Assembly (NCBI GenBank): GCA_029817715.1 | Contig: JARUPY010000558.1 | Span: 25,586 to 89,585 of the forward strand | Source of the DNA: Melastoma dodecandrum | Lineage: Eukaryota; Streptophyta; Magnoliopsida; Myrtales; Melastomataceae | DNA length: 64,000 nt | Direction: 5' to 3' | Shown here: positions 37,028-48,709 of the stretch, in pieces | Numbering within the stretch: position 1 is the first letter of the stretch | How the letters are laid out: each line of letters opens with the position of its first letter | The notes under the pieces: model-generated | What the model saw: the letters and a program-made list of their open reading frames with translations, nothing else | Told to the model about the DNA's origin: nothing | The model's database searches: none | Translations under genes and position numbers: made by a program

Positions 37028-37273
37028 GTTAGAAATCGTGTCGGGGTTCCCCTTCACCTAAAAGCTAGCAATTAGGTGAAGGGTCCCAACTCTATTTAAG
37101 GTGTTGGCCCATGCCTTTTCTATCAGGTGTGGGACTATCCCAACACCTCCAACACCTCCCTCGCAATCCCACACCGGATAGAAAAGGCATGGGCCAACAC
37201 CTTAAATAGAGTTGGGACCCTTCACCTAATTGCTAGCTTTTAGGTGAAGGGGAACCCTGACACGATTTCTAAC
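37028..37273. repeat. near-perfect inverted repeat, LTR-derived hairpin
   Basis: The left arm (37028-37134) and right arm (37166-37273) are inverted copies of about 107 bp with a loop of about 30 bp. The outer ends are GTTAGAAATCGTGTC and its complement. The arms hold TAGGTGAAGGGTCCC and GGCCCATGCC words that are common in LTRs of plant Ty1/copia elements. The right arm leads directly into TAGTATCAGAGCC (37275-37287), one mismatch from the copia primer-binding site complementary to initiator Met-tRNA (TGGTATCAGAGC). Confidence 0.85.
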
Positions 37274-37274
37274 A

Positions 37275-40200
37275 TAGTATCAGAGCCAGGCGGTTGGGGT
37301 CCATGCATCAAAATCCAGTGGAAGTTCTGCCGAAGTCCAGCAGAGGTACAACCGAATCCAGTATCAAGGATTAGTAATGATAGGATGAGGAAGATTATTA
37401 TTCATGGGTTAAGACCGGAGTATAGAGTCAGGAGACGCTAGCAAAACAGTTGGTGAGCGTATCTTTGAAAAATGAAGAAGAGGCATTATATAGTAATAAA
37501 GGAAGAAGTTATACTAAAAATAAGAGGTTTGAGGAAAGCAAATTCTCACAAGGCGGTAGAGGGGGACGACAAGAGCAGCAAAAACATATCCGACCACAAG
37601 AACAAAGGATACAAGGAAGGCTAACTCAACGAAAAAATGAGGAATGCTTCAATTGTGGTAAGAAAGGGTATTACGCCTGAGACTGCTGGTTCAAGAAGAA
37701 CGTAGAAGGAAATGCTGTCACATCAAGAAGTCAAGAAGGAAATAAATTCGAGGAAGAGTGGAATCTAGAAGCATCCCTCGCCTTGCTAGAAAAAAAGCAG
37801 TCGTCGGAAGATCAGGCTTTTACAGTGGTCAACAATAACTCTGTGGACTATACAGAGAATTGGTTTTTTGACTCCGGGTGCTCAAACCATATGACAGGTG
37901 ACCAAGAGAAGTTGCAAGAATTGTCGAAATACAAAGGACAACGAGTCATCGTCACCGCCAACAACTCTAGACTGCCCATCGCCCATGTCGGGAAGACTGT
38001 TATAGCCACTGATGACAGTTCTAGCAAGGTGCAACTACAAGGAGTCTACCATGTTCCTGGAATAAAGAAGAATCTTCTGTCAGTAGCCCAACTGACAGTT
38101 CCCGGCAATTTCGTGGTGTTCGGGCCTGATGACGTCAAAGTCTACCACGAGCTAAAGTTTTCAGGGACACCGTTCATGGAAGGACGGAAGGTAAACTCCA
38201 TCTATGTTATGTCTGCAGAATCGGCATACATAGACAGAGTAAAGAAAAATGAAAATGCAGACCTCTGGCATGAGAGACTTGTGCACGTTGACTACCGCAA
38301 GTTGAAGGTAATGATGAACAAGGAGATGCCGAAGGGCCTTCCGCAATTGGAAGTGAATGTCGATAATGTTTGTTCAGGCTGTCAGTACGGTAAATCACAC
38401 CAGCTACCGTATGAAGAGTCCAAGTATAGGGCAGATGAACCAGTCCAGCTAATCCCCTCCGATGTGTTTGGTTCAGTGAAGTATCCATCAGTAGGTGGCT
38501 ATAGATACATGGTGACCTTCATTGATGACTACTCCAGGTATGTCTGGGTAGACTTTATGAAGGAGAAGTCGGAGATCCTATAAAAATTTAGAGACTTCAA
38601 GATCAAGGCGGAGAGCGATTTGCAGACAAAGGTGAAGTGCCTACGTACTGATAATGGGGGGGGGGGGAATATACCTCTAGGGAGTTTGCAGAATACCTAA
38701 AAGAGAACAAGATAAGACGACAATTGACTTGTCCCCACATGCCCAAACAGAATGGTGTGGCAGAAAGAAAGAATAGGAATCTTGCAGAAATATGCAGAAG
38801 TATGTTGTATGCCAGAAATGTCCCAGGAAGATATTGGGCATAGTGCATGAAGACAGCTGCAGATGTTACAAATAGGCTACCACAAGCTCGCCTTGACTTC
38901 AAGACACCATTCGAGCTACTATGGAATATAAAACCTATAGTGAGCCACTCGAGTCTTTGGGTGTGTCTGCTATGTGTTCATCCCTAACCACGTACGAAGT
39001 AAGTTCGATAAGAAGGCGACCAAGTGTATCTTCGTAGGACATGACACAGAGAGAAAAGGATGGAGATGTTGCGATCCTATGACTAACAAGTGTACTGTAT
39101 CAAGGAACGTCGTCTTTGATGAAGCAACGTCCTGGTGGTTGCCTTCAAAGGAACTAGAAGAAGAAGCTCAATTGAAGCAGGGGGAGCAAGTAACCCTAAA
39201 ACCAACCATTGAGGAGACTGATGAAGGGCCCACTATAACAAGAATAATGACATAGAAGAAGAGAGGCCTTGGCAAACAGGAGTGTACCAGAGGTCATTCG
39301 AAGAGAATGTAGTGGAAGAAGAAATTGGTGACAGGACGACACCACTGAGGAGGTCCACAAGGCAACGAAGACCTCCAATAAGATACATAGATGCATCACT
39401 TGCAGAAGACGTTGATCCAAGATACATAGATGCAGCACTTGCAGAAGACGTTGATCCACAAGAGCCATCAAGCTACGAAGAAACATCAAAGCATAAGGTA
39501 TAGCAAAAGGTAATGAGTGAAGAGATCCGAGCATTGGAAGAAAACCAAACTTGGGATTTGGTTCCAAAACCTAGCGAGGTAAGACCCATATCCTGCAAGT
39601 GGGTCTATAAGGTGAAAACTCGTACAGATGGTTCGGTGGAGAGATATAAGGCTCGTCTCGTCGCTTGAGGAATCTCTCAACAGTATGGCTTGAACTACAA
39701 CGAGACCTTCAGTCCAGTTGCGAAGATAACAACTGTCAGAGTTCTACTCGCCTTAGCAGCAAGTAAGTCCTGGAAACTCTGGCAGAAGAACGTGAAGAAT
39801 GCATTCCTACATGGAGAGTTAGACAGAACAATCTATATGGAACAACCTCAGGGGTTTGCAGATAAGAATCGTCCGAACTTTGTCTGCAAACTAAGGAAAG
39901 CATTATACGGTCTGAAGCAGGCTCCAAGAGCTTGGTACGACAATATTGCGGAGTTCTTAGTATAGAGTGGATATACTCTCGCTGTCGTCGACTCATGCCT
40001 CTTCGTCAAATTCAAAGAAGAGAAAATTGTAATAGTACTTGTATACGTGGACGATCTCATCATCACAGGAGATAAAGACAATGAGATCAAACAGATCAAG
40101 GAAAATCTCTCAGTGCGCTTCCACATGAAGGAGTTTGGAGAACTCAAGCACTTCTTGGGATTAGAAGTTGACCGCATTCCAGAATGCTTGTTTTTATGTC

Positions 40201-41006
40201 AAGAGAAATATGCAAGGGAGTTGCTAAAGAAATATGGGATGTTAGAGTGCAAGCCGATATCAACACCTATTGAGTTCAACGCTAAGTTTAGTGCAAATGA
40301 AGGCAAGGATCTTGAAGAGCCAACAATGTATCGTCAGCTGGTTGACAGTCTGATCTACCTGACACATACAAGACCGGACATCTCTTATGTAGTCGATTTA
40401 GTGAGTAAGTTTATGCAAACTCCAAATAAGCCTCACCTCGAAGCAGTTCGGCGAATTCTAAGATATATTAAGGGTACGTTGAACTATGGGGTGCTGTATA
40501 AAAGAGAAGGGGATTGCAGACTTGTCGGATACTGCGATGCTGACTATGCTGGTGACCGTGATACCAGAAGATCAACGACATAATACGTCTTCAGTATCGC
40601 AGGGGGAGTAGTATCATGGTGCAGTAAGCGACAACCAACAGTTTCACTCTCAACGATAGCAGCGGAATATAGAGCTGCTGCAACCGCAACACAAGAAGCT
40701 ATTTGGCTAATGCAACTCATGCAAGATCTTCACCAAAAAACTGACGATGGAGTTCATCTATCATGTGACAACCGATCAGCGATCCAACTAGCAGAAAATC
40801 CAGTGTTTTATGCACGAACCAATCACGTAGAAGTCCACTATCACTTCTTACGAGAGAAGGTGTTACAAGGAGATATCAAGCTACAATACATTGGAACGGA
40901 AAGTCAAATAGCCGACGTCTTCACTAAGGGACTTAACACAAACAAGCTTGAAGAGCTTCGGATAAAACTTGGCATGATAAGAAGAACAAGTCGGTGTTGA
41001 GGGGGA
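37275..41006 (+). pseudogene. dead Ty1/copia polyprotein (gag-pol)
   Basis: Remains of one copia polyprotein, in order. Gag C-terminal part (MRKIIIHGLRPEYR, then a deletion, then EEEALYSNKGR). Zinc knuckle CFNCGKKGYYA-stop-DC, with its His replaced by Tyr. Protease with FDSGCSNHMTG (37868-37900). GAG-pre-integrase LWHERLVHVDYRKLK. Integrase with VTFIDDYSRYVW and CLRTDNGG, where an 11-base G run breaks the frame near 38657. Reverse transcriptase with NYNETFSPVAKI, KALYGLKQAPRAWYD and [10 protein letters not shown] (40046). RNase H with [11 protein letters not shown] and AEYRAA. In-frame stops lie near 37678, 38581, 39501, 39667, 39963 and 40580. The 5' LTR is missing or replaced by the hairpin. 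PPT-like TGAGGGGGAG ends it. Confidence 0.95.
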
Positions 41007-41372
41007 GTGTTAGAAATAATAACACCTAGGTTCTCTTATTTTCTCATGGGCTCGAGAAAGTTCCTAAAATTATCCTAAAAGGCTCCTAAGATTAGTATAG
41101 AAGGTTCTTAAGATTAGTCTAAAAGGTTGTAGGATTAGTCTAGATGAGAAAGTTCTAGAAACGTGGAGAATGAATTCATCTTAGACCCTCCATATAAATA
41201 GCGGTCTTTGGTTAATTTGTAACTCATCCACAACGAATAGAACTCTTCCTTCTCAAATCATTCATCTTCACATTTGCAACATTTCTTAGTTTTAGGTTAT
41301 GATTTAGTTAAAGATACAGAGTTACGCGACTAATTAAGTTAGTATTACAAGGGTTACGACTCTGCATCAACA
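41007..41372 (+). repeat. copia 3' LTR
   Basis: Begins TGTTAGAAATAATAACACC immediately after the polypurine tract GAGGGGGAG and ends near GCATCAACA, about 366 bp. It includes a short tandem triplication (CCTAAAATTATCC, AAGATTAGTATAG, AAGATTAGTCTAA words at 41065-41130). The 3' boundary is set by the TG...CA rule only. Confidence 0.7.
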
Positions 41373-41445
41373 ATCACTTTCAACCGTAGCAATCGAGCGG
41401 GGGAAGGAACCAAGAAAGATAACGAGGACCCAACCTGCAAATGAA

Positions 41446-42169
41446 TTACTCTCGACTGCCCTGGCCAAAGGAAGCATCGTCGGAAGGAGCAGCATGTTGC
41501 CAGACGCTTTGCCATGCCTGGGAAGGTGGGGGAACGGAAGCTACGGGAAGCCCATAGATCCCAGTGGCAGGGTCAACTGTGACGGCAGGCCTACCAATTA
41601 TCATCCCTCCCGGAGGGGGAGCAGGCTGGCCCATGGGAGGGTAGTAGTAGGGCATGGGCACCCTGCTGGCTGTGGCCTCAACCATGCTGCCGACGCCGAC
41701 GATGGGGGCCTCCTCCTTGATCTTATCGCGGGGGCAATGTCAACGAGGAAGTCGAAGATGTCAGTGCGGGTGATGGCGGCGGGGATGTCATTCTTCTGGA
41801 GGGTACGACGTTTGTTCTCCTCAGCGTGGAGCCAGGAGCGGATGGTGAGCTCGAGGATGAAGAGCTCACAGGCCTTGGAGAAGAGGATAGGTGCCCCGGC
41901 GGAGATCATGCGGACGTTCTCGTCGGCCTTCATTATCTTCTTGATGCGGGTGAGGGGGAGCTGGTGGTTCTTGAAGTCGTCGACCTGCTCAATCTCCTGA
42001 CGCTGGTAGGACCAGAACATCTGGAGCTGCTGCTGCTGCTGGAGGAGGTGAAGGAAAGGAGCAGCCGCAGACGTCGGCGGTTGGGACAGATAAGCGGTGG
42101 AGGGGACGAGGACTGATGTGGCGGCGGCTGCTGCTGCGGAGGCAAGTTGCTGCTGCTGCTGTTCTCCAT
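41446..42169 (-). pseudogene. NF-YC transcription factor gene with two -1 frameshifts
   Basis: CCAAT-binding NF-YC subunit, a histone-fold protein that pairs with NF-YB. The histone-fold frame (start context [20 protein letters not shown], then [54 protein letters not shown]) is intact at about 41740-42020. The predicted start [14 protein letters not shown] at 42169 is in a second frame, and the C-terminal tail ([20 protein letters not shown]... to the stop at 41446) in a third. Each change needs one extra base on the coding strand. The second lies at the G run 41730-41734, where DIAP should continue RDKIKEEAP. The first lies between about 42060 and 42165 in a GC-rich stretch. One intronless exon, as is usual. 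Either recently inactivated, or two homopolymer under-calls in the assembly of a working gene. Confidence 0.88.
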
Positions 42170-43398
42170 CACCAAATCACTACCCTTTAATGTTTCTTCT
42201 TTCTACTTATTCATCTCTCAGGGGGTTTTTCTCCATTATTTTATTTTATTAATTTTATAGAATTTCCCCCAGGTTTTCCGTAATTTAATTACAGAGATGA
42301 GTGACGGCGCGGGGGGAGGTGAATGTGGTGGTGGGGGTGGGAGAGGGATGGATAAATGGGATGACGAGGGAGGATGGAATCTAAAGAAATGCAAAAAACA
42401 AACTAACTAACAAACAAAAAGCTCAAACACCTTCGACTTCCCCCAAACTCCAGAAGATGATGTTTCAAAGGCTTTCTAAATTTCTTCACGTCAGCATGCT
42501 TGCTAAAAAATCCGCCCCAAATTCATTTACTTGGGGTAAGGTTAATAGATACCAAATGTTATTGATGTGGCAAGACGGCAAATTCTCTCCCCCCCCCCCC
42601 ACCAATGTTATTAGGCCACTGACAAGAGGGCAGGTAAGACGGCCCTCCAACAGGGGTTGGACTGCCTGGGAGTGGGATTCCTTGTAGTCGGGTCCTTGAG
42701 GATTGATGTGGAAAGGGAGGGGGGGATGTCAAGGTGATGCGTGGAGAATGGTGAAGAAGAGTGGAGCGGTTTGTGCGACGAAGACGGAAGGAGGTTGCAG
42801 ACAAGGTTGGATTGGGCTTATATGTACTGGGCTAGTATAATGGGTTGTTGTTGGGCTGTAGTTATGGGCCCAAGTCTTGTACGCATATTAATATGGAGTT
42901 GGGAGGGAGATGTGAAGGTAGTTACGAAAAAAAGAAGAATGGCGGGAAGTTGGAGCTGAGCTCCAGAGTTGGTTGGTGAGGATTGTGTAGTTGATTGTAT
43001 GTTGGCTTCGGCTGTCAGAGGTGTTTGTGGATTGTTGTTGAATTGCTTGGAATTGTCTGGGTGTCGATATGTTAATTGCTGTTGATTGTTGTTGGAGTTT
43101 ATTTGCTGCATCACAAGACTTTTTTTTGGGGGGGGGTGGGGGGGTGGGGTTTAGAGAGAGGATAACAGGAGGATGCAGTTCCAGCTCATGTTTCCCAACT
43201 CCTGCTTTCTTGTCCACAAGAACCCGCCTCTTTAAGGAAGGTGGATGGCAAAGCCTGTAGATAGATTGCATCTCCTCGTCGGTCCTCCCATCCCGTGCTG
43301 TGGTGTGGAGTGTTTCCTGATTTTGAGAGTTTGGTGGAAGGACACGGTATTGTAATGTATAGTTCAATCTTTTACAAATTACTAACTAATAATAATAA
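42170..43398. other. NF-YC upstream / NPC downstream region
   Basis: Contains the NF-YC promoter side and the 3' UTR side of the phospholipase gene. G-rich or C-rich runs occur at 42590-42600 and 43120-43150. A minus-strand frame at 42888-43367 is Gln/Asn-rich, low complexity and unrecognised. Confidence 0.4.
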
Positions 43399-45353
43399 TC
43401 AGCCGTGCCTCGAGGTGGAGCTCCTGGTGCTGAGGGAGGCCCTCATGTTGACGATGGAAGATGGATTGGCCCCCATATTTAGAGCCTCCTTGCTTGCCTC
43501 AAGGAACCTGCCAACGGCAGCCTTCACATAATCTTGGGCTTCCTTCACGCTCATCTTGTTGCTCATCTCGTCAGGGAAGCTGCTTTGGAAGTGGTCTCCC
43601 CCGAGTACAGCAGCCAGGTGTACCATCTCAGTTTGGAACTCAGATAGTGCCCCATTTTCCCTGGCTTCTACTCTCCTCAATGAAGTCACCTCTGCCAACC
43701 TCTCTGCAACCATGAAGTCCAGAAGAAGTTACATAACAGAGTGGGTTGGTTTGCGTTTGAAAAAGGAGCTTAATACCTGGGCAATCACACCTGGGGGAGT
43801 CCAACCCCAATACTATATCCTCAAATGTGCCAGCCCATGCATCCCTGTGAGTTAGATAATCAGATCTGAGGTTGAATAATTTCTTTATGGTTGCAGGTAT
43901 TGAGGAGTGCTCAAATTCGGAGTTCGGAATTGGTCCTCTTGGTCCATTTATAACTGCATAAGCAAGAAACCAAGTGACGATGCCCATCGAGCATGCCTAT
44001 ACCCTCTCGAGAATAAGGGAAGGAAATAACGCATCAAGCCAAAGTGAAAGCTTGCGGTGAAATATGGGCTGAATGCATGTGAATGCATCCTCAGGCAGAA
44101 CCAAGGGAGACTCTTAACTTGGTAGCATTTTAATCCTATGGGGGGAACCGCTCCTACGATGGTCCAAATTCATAATTCAACTGCATTTTTATTCTCCTCC
44201 TACATATTAACAATCAGCCATTTCCTCTACTCCTCTCTAACTACGTATTCACTTACATTTGTTTGGAGAAAGGCTTACCAGTTCCTTTCTTAATCCATGG
44301 TGAAACCATGATTGTAGGCACACGCACTCCAAGTCGGTCGAATTTGAAAAAGAAAGGGGCAGGACCATTATTGACATCCGGGTTTGGAACATCCACATAG
44401 GGTGTCTCGACATGGTCATAGAACCCGCCATGCTCATCGTATGTGATGATGAAAAGGGTCTCATTCCACTGGGGACTTGCCCTCAGTGTCTCATATACTT
44501 GCTTTACCAACTTTTGTCCCTCAGCAATGTCGTGGGATGGGTGATCGTCGTTGGCTGGCAGGCCTATCAGATCAAAGTACCGCGGCTCTATCACGGTGAG
44601 GTTTGGCAATTTGCCATTTTGTGCATCTTTAAAGAACTCGAGGTCAAACTCATGGAACTTCCACACATACTTGAGCTTCCTCAGATTTCGGTAAAAGAGA
44701 GTGCTGGGAATGCTCTGATAGTATATTCCAAAATCCAACCCATTTTCATCGAGGGAATCAAAGATTGTCTTCTGAGGATATCCGAGGGCTAACTGGCTGA
44801 CCACATGGCTGATTGAACCATGGGAGGTGGCTGAGTAGACGAAGAGCCTGTTAGGCTGGGTGGGGCCAGGAATAGAGGAGAACCACCGGTTGAAGACTGC
44901 AAATTCCCTTACCAGATCAGCATAGACAGGCACAGCTTCAGGCCTGAAGCCTCTCATGACAGTTTCGGAGAGACTGGGAGACATGGACATGGCCTGTTCC
45001 ACAAAACCAGACATGGAAGGGATGGAACTGGAGCCAGATCCAAACACCTGTCGAGCCACGTCCTCGAAGGAGTGACCTGGATCGAGATCCACGAACTCGG
45101 CATCATCAGTGAAGCAAATCATTTTTGGGTCGGAGTGGTTCGAGGACAGGGAGTTGCATTCGTCACCGGTTACGCCGTCGATATGGGGGTTGATGCTCTT
45201 CTTCATCCATCCCAACATGTGGTCGAAGGATCTATTCTCCAACACCAAAATGACGACAGTCCCGATGGGATGCTCCTGCTGTTGTTTTTGTTGGGATGAA
45301 TTCACTGCCGAGAGGATGAGGCAGAACATGAAGACGGGAAAAAGATTAGACAT
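43399..45353 (-). CDS. non-specific phospholipase C (phosphoesterase family)
   Basis: Hydrolyses phospholipids such as phosphatidylcholine to diacylglycerol; secreted or endomembrane enzyme. Three exons: 44279-45353, 43777-43953 and 43399-43703, in phase, 1557 bp, 518 aa, the size of Arabidopsis NPC2/NPC6. A signal peptide ([20 protein letters not shown]) supports the ATG at 45353 over open sequence further upstream. Family motifs: [11 protein letters not shown] (residues 39-49), the [17 protein letters not shown] block, [15 protein letters not shown], and [15 protein letters not shown]. Exon 2 supplies [23 protein letters not shown] sequence (here [19 protein letters not shown]) and exon 3 the C-terminal region ([20 protein letters not shown]). 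Intact. The exact NPC subfamily is not certain. Confidence 0.95.
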
Positions 45354-46492
45354 GATAATCAGGTGATTGAGGTGCAGCACGGTGCTGACTCCGGCTAGGG
45401 ATGCTTGATTGACGTACACCACAACTACTGGCCAGATCCTTCACCTTCTAGTTCGATGCATGAATGAAGGCAAGGCAAGTTGCTGTGAGGCTTACACGGT
45501 GTCTGCAAGCATTAATCCGAGGCTGCTCTTGGCGTTGCACTGTGTGTGGAACTAATTAAAGGAAATGCCAGGAGAAGATTTGTATGGACACGCAGGAGGG
45601 AAGACGAGGTAGAGCTCCATTCACCAGATTCCATGATCTCGAATTCACTGATAAACCCGCAGGAGGACAACCTCCGTCATAGCTGTCAAAAGAACTTTCT
45701 TTTACCAGTTCCAGTCACACGTGAAGCAAGAGGACAAAATCAACAGCACCACCGATATCTGATTGGCAAGGAAGACGAATGGCCGGCTACTGCAGAGCCA
45801 GCCTGAGATGGCCGAACCATCTGGTCTTGATCTACACCGAAGACAAATGCAATCATATGATTCGGGCTTATCCTTTATTGTACCTTGTGGTTAGAATTTG
45901 TCAGGGAAATGCATTATCTAATTTAAGCTGCCGTAATATTTCATCCTATTAGTATTTGTGATTAGGCATGCTCACGGACTGAGGCGGCTAACGGCCGTTA
46001 ACGGCGAGTTATCGTCAATGTACAAAATTTCGTTCGAATTTTGCACAAATGTACACAAACTTCCCAATTTTTAGTAATATACAAAGAAATTATTGTTCAA
46101 ACTTTGAACAATGATTTCTTTGTATATTTCACTTTTTTATACATTAATAGCAAATAACTGTATATTGTACGACATGAATAATATAATGTACAACGTTTGA
46201 ACTTTTTTTACATTATTGTTTTGTACATTCTTCAAAGTACAATGTACAACAATGATAATGTGGAAATTGGGTCGTGTACTATTGAACGACCTTATACTAA
46301 AACTAGCCGCGATGTAAAAAAAAAAAAAATAATTTATACATTACAAAACATTGACCAGTAAATCACGAACCTAAATTCGAATTCGGTCGAGTTTAGTTTT
46401 TTATCAATTTGCCTTTCCCGCCTCCCTACCCTATTTCAATCAAACATGAACCTTAGCCAGAGATTTTTTCTATCCTATTTCTTGGCTTGCCT
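45354..46492. other. NPC upstream region and small repeats
   Basis: Should contain the NPC promoter. A TA-rich, non-coding stretch lies at 45980-46340 with the words TGTACA and TTGTACATT repeated. It includes the palindrome annotated at 46076-46128 and a run of A at 46317-46329. No gene. Confidence 0.4.
46076..46128. repeat. 53-bp palindrome
   Basis: AATATACAAAGAAAT at the left and its complement at the right, centred on TTCAAACTTTGAA; nearly perfect with a single interior mismatch. It could be the core of a small MITE; outer boundaries were not found. Confidence 0.8.
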
Positions 46493-48173
46493 TGGTAGAT
46501 TTAGTGTGCAGCGGAACCAATAAAACAAAATTTTTGTGCCCAAAATAAACGGATCTGACATGATACATATAAAATATTTGAGATAAAACAACAAAGCTTA
46601 CTGAAAATTGCACCTCGAAATTCTGGTATAACAAACTTAGTTCACGAACAAACAAGAGAGCCCTACGCGTGATTCCTCTAACGGTATCCATGCACACACG
46701 ATCACGAATACCTAACGACGAATGGAAAAAAAAACTCCTAAAGCAAATAACTCTCTTTTCTGAACTCTTTAAAAAATTGGAACGACCCTTTGATTTTATT
46801 TTTATTCTTTTATATAACCATTTGTCGATAGTAAAAAATTATTATAATCAGATTTAATGCATTGCTAAAAGGAATCCACCTTCAAATCATATCTAATGCA
46901 TTACAAATCTTAACGGAAAAAAAATCGTAAACAAAACAATCGGACAAATATGTAATTTGGAGAGTCATTAAACTATAAATAAAATATAGACTTATGAATG
47001 CTATCTGGAAATCAATTTCAAAATGACTAAAATTCCTTTTAACCAAATAATTAAAATAGTCAAATGAAATATTCAATTTAATTTTATTTGAATAAGCATT
47101 TTGGATACTTTAACTCAGTATCCAAATAATCATTAAAATAACATTTAATTAGAATAAAATTATTGACCTAAATAAATTCATATTTGATTTTGGTCTATAT
47201 TTGCTTTCGATATTTCAGAATAAATTAATCATCCAATTAATTATAATTCTGAAATGATATTTTGTATCTACTAAATAATAAATGATCGCGTCGACGTGCT
47301 ATGCGTGCGATCCTCCAAGTCCTAAACAAGAAGACAGTGTAAATCCATTCACAAACTAAGTTAGCAACAATTTTTAGTCATCCAACGTGTTAGGATAATG
47401 ATCAGAAATCATAAACAATTATAAACCGATACTATGTAATTCAATCTCTTCATCTAATTGACATCCCAATTAGTTCAGCGCAAATTACGTCATCACAACT
47501 AAAAAAAATGTACATCATCACTGAATTAATTGTTTTACCTGATTACCAAGATGCAATATACTCACTTGAATTTAAAACATTCTTACCATGGCCATGGATT
47601 TTAGAGTCTCTCATATCTCTATCAAGTGGCGTAGATGTCAACTCTCTATTCCAAAAGAGCGATGAATCCTATATATTGACTCAACACTATTCTCTCTACG
47701 CTTTGTTACACACCCAGTAATCGTTTTATTCACAATTCAGTTAAAGATTGCCTTTAACGACGTCAAAGCCTGTAAACTCCACGCATATAATAAATGAATG
47801 TCTCAAGTCAAAAGATCAGTTCACTCGTTCATAAAGAAGATTGACCGATTATATTTAATATGTTGTATCTCTAAAGTGGGTCATGTCTCGTATCCTAATC
47901 TCAGAGTACCCTTAAGTATAACTCGAAAATACTTTCCTTGGTCCATCTTGACCTTAGCTATACTTAGCGATGATCTAGATGTCCATGTCCCCTCTAAACA
48001 TCTATATAGTCACAGACTATTTTATATTAATATACTCATTAATCCGTGTGACTTTATCATTAATAATTTTACGTGCAGAAAAGTAAAATAATCAATGGAA
48101 AATACTCGTTTTTATTAATTATTTAACCACAAATATAATAAAGTGTCTTGGCTCATAAGTGTACGCACTAACA
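46493..48173 (-). mobile_element. probable solo LTR
   Basis: Read on the minus strand the sequence starts TGTTAGTGCGTACAC (48173) and ends GCTGCACACTAAATCTACCA (46493), so both ends fit TG...CA. The flanking pentamers are TGCCT (46488-46492) and TGCAT (48174-48178), an imperfect 4-of-5 target-site duplication. The interior is AT-rich, with no ORF above 100 codons. The 1.68-kb size and GTTCCGCTGCACA near the end are typical of plant copia LTRs. No second LTR or internal domain nearby suggests a solo LTR. Confidence 0.5.
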
Positions 48174-48251
48174 TGCATTTGGTTTGGCATCCCTCGGTGG
48201 GGTTACTTGGTTTTTGCCTGATGATGTTTTTGGCGAATTGTTTTGTATTTG

Positions 48252-48307
48252 AGGGTTTAGGATTTAGGGTTTAGGGCTTAGGGCTTAGGGTTTAGGGTTT
48301 AGGGTTT
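48252..48307. repeat. interstitial telomeric repeat tract
   Basis: About seven tandem units of TTTAGGG with single-base variants (TTAGGAT, CTTAGGG). It directly abuts the poly(A) tail of the minus-strand element at 48305-50664. Pure units of the same repeat are found at 56058-56087. Confidence 0.95.
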
Positions 48308-48709
48308 TTTTTTGCTAAGGTAAATTTCATTGAGTGCTCGAATTAATTACAAGGGACCTCAAGGGAACCTAGTCCACCTTGAGGTTAGCGCTCACCTACA
48401 GACTAACCTATGGAGTGTCTACCCGAACCTAATACCGTGTCCGAAAGGAGTACTGGGCCCGATTGAATAAGGTCCATCATAGCCTTAAATCAGGCCCCAA
48501 TACCTGTAACCTACCAACTAAACCAGACCAACCACTGCGCCCAGGCCCCGAGCAAAACAAGGCATCGGCCCTGAAGCGATTCTACCCACCATCCTAGGCC
48601 CAAAATAAAGGGCATTGGCCCACACAAGAAAAAACAACGCAGGCCAGCAAAAAGAGCCAGCTACCTGTCCAAGAGTTTAAAGGAAAGATTTGCTATATAC
48701 AAAACTAAA

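Noticed and set aside
41494..42000. 168-codon plus-strand frame
   Set aside because: Antisense to the NF-YC histone-fold sequence, which is clearly the conserved reading.
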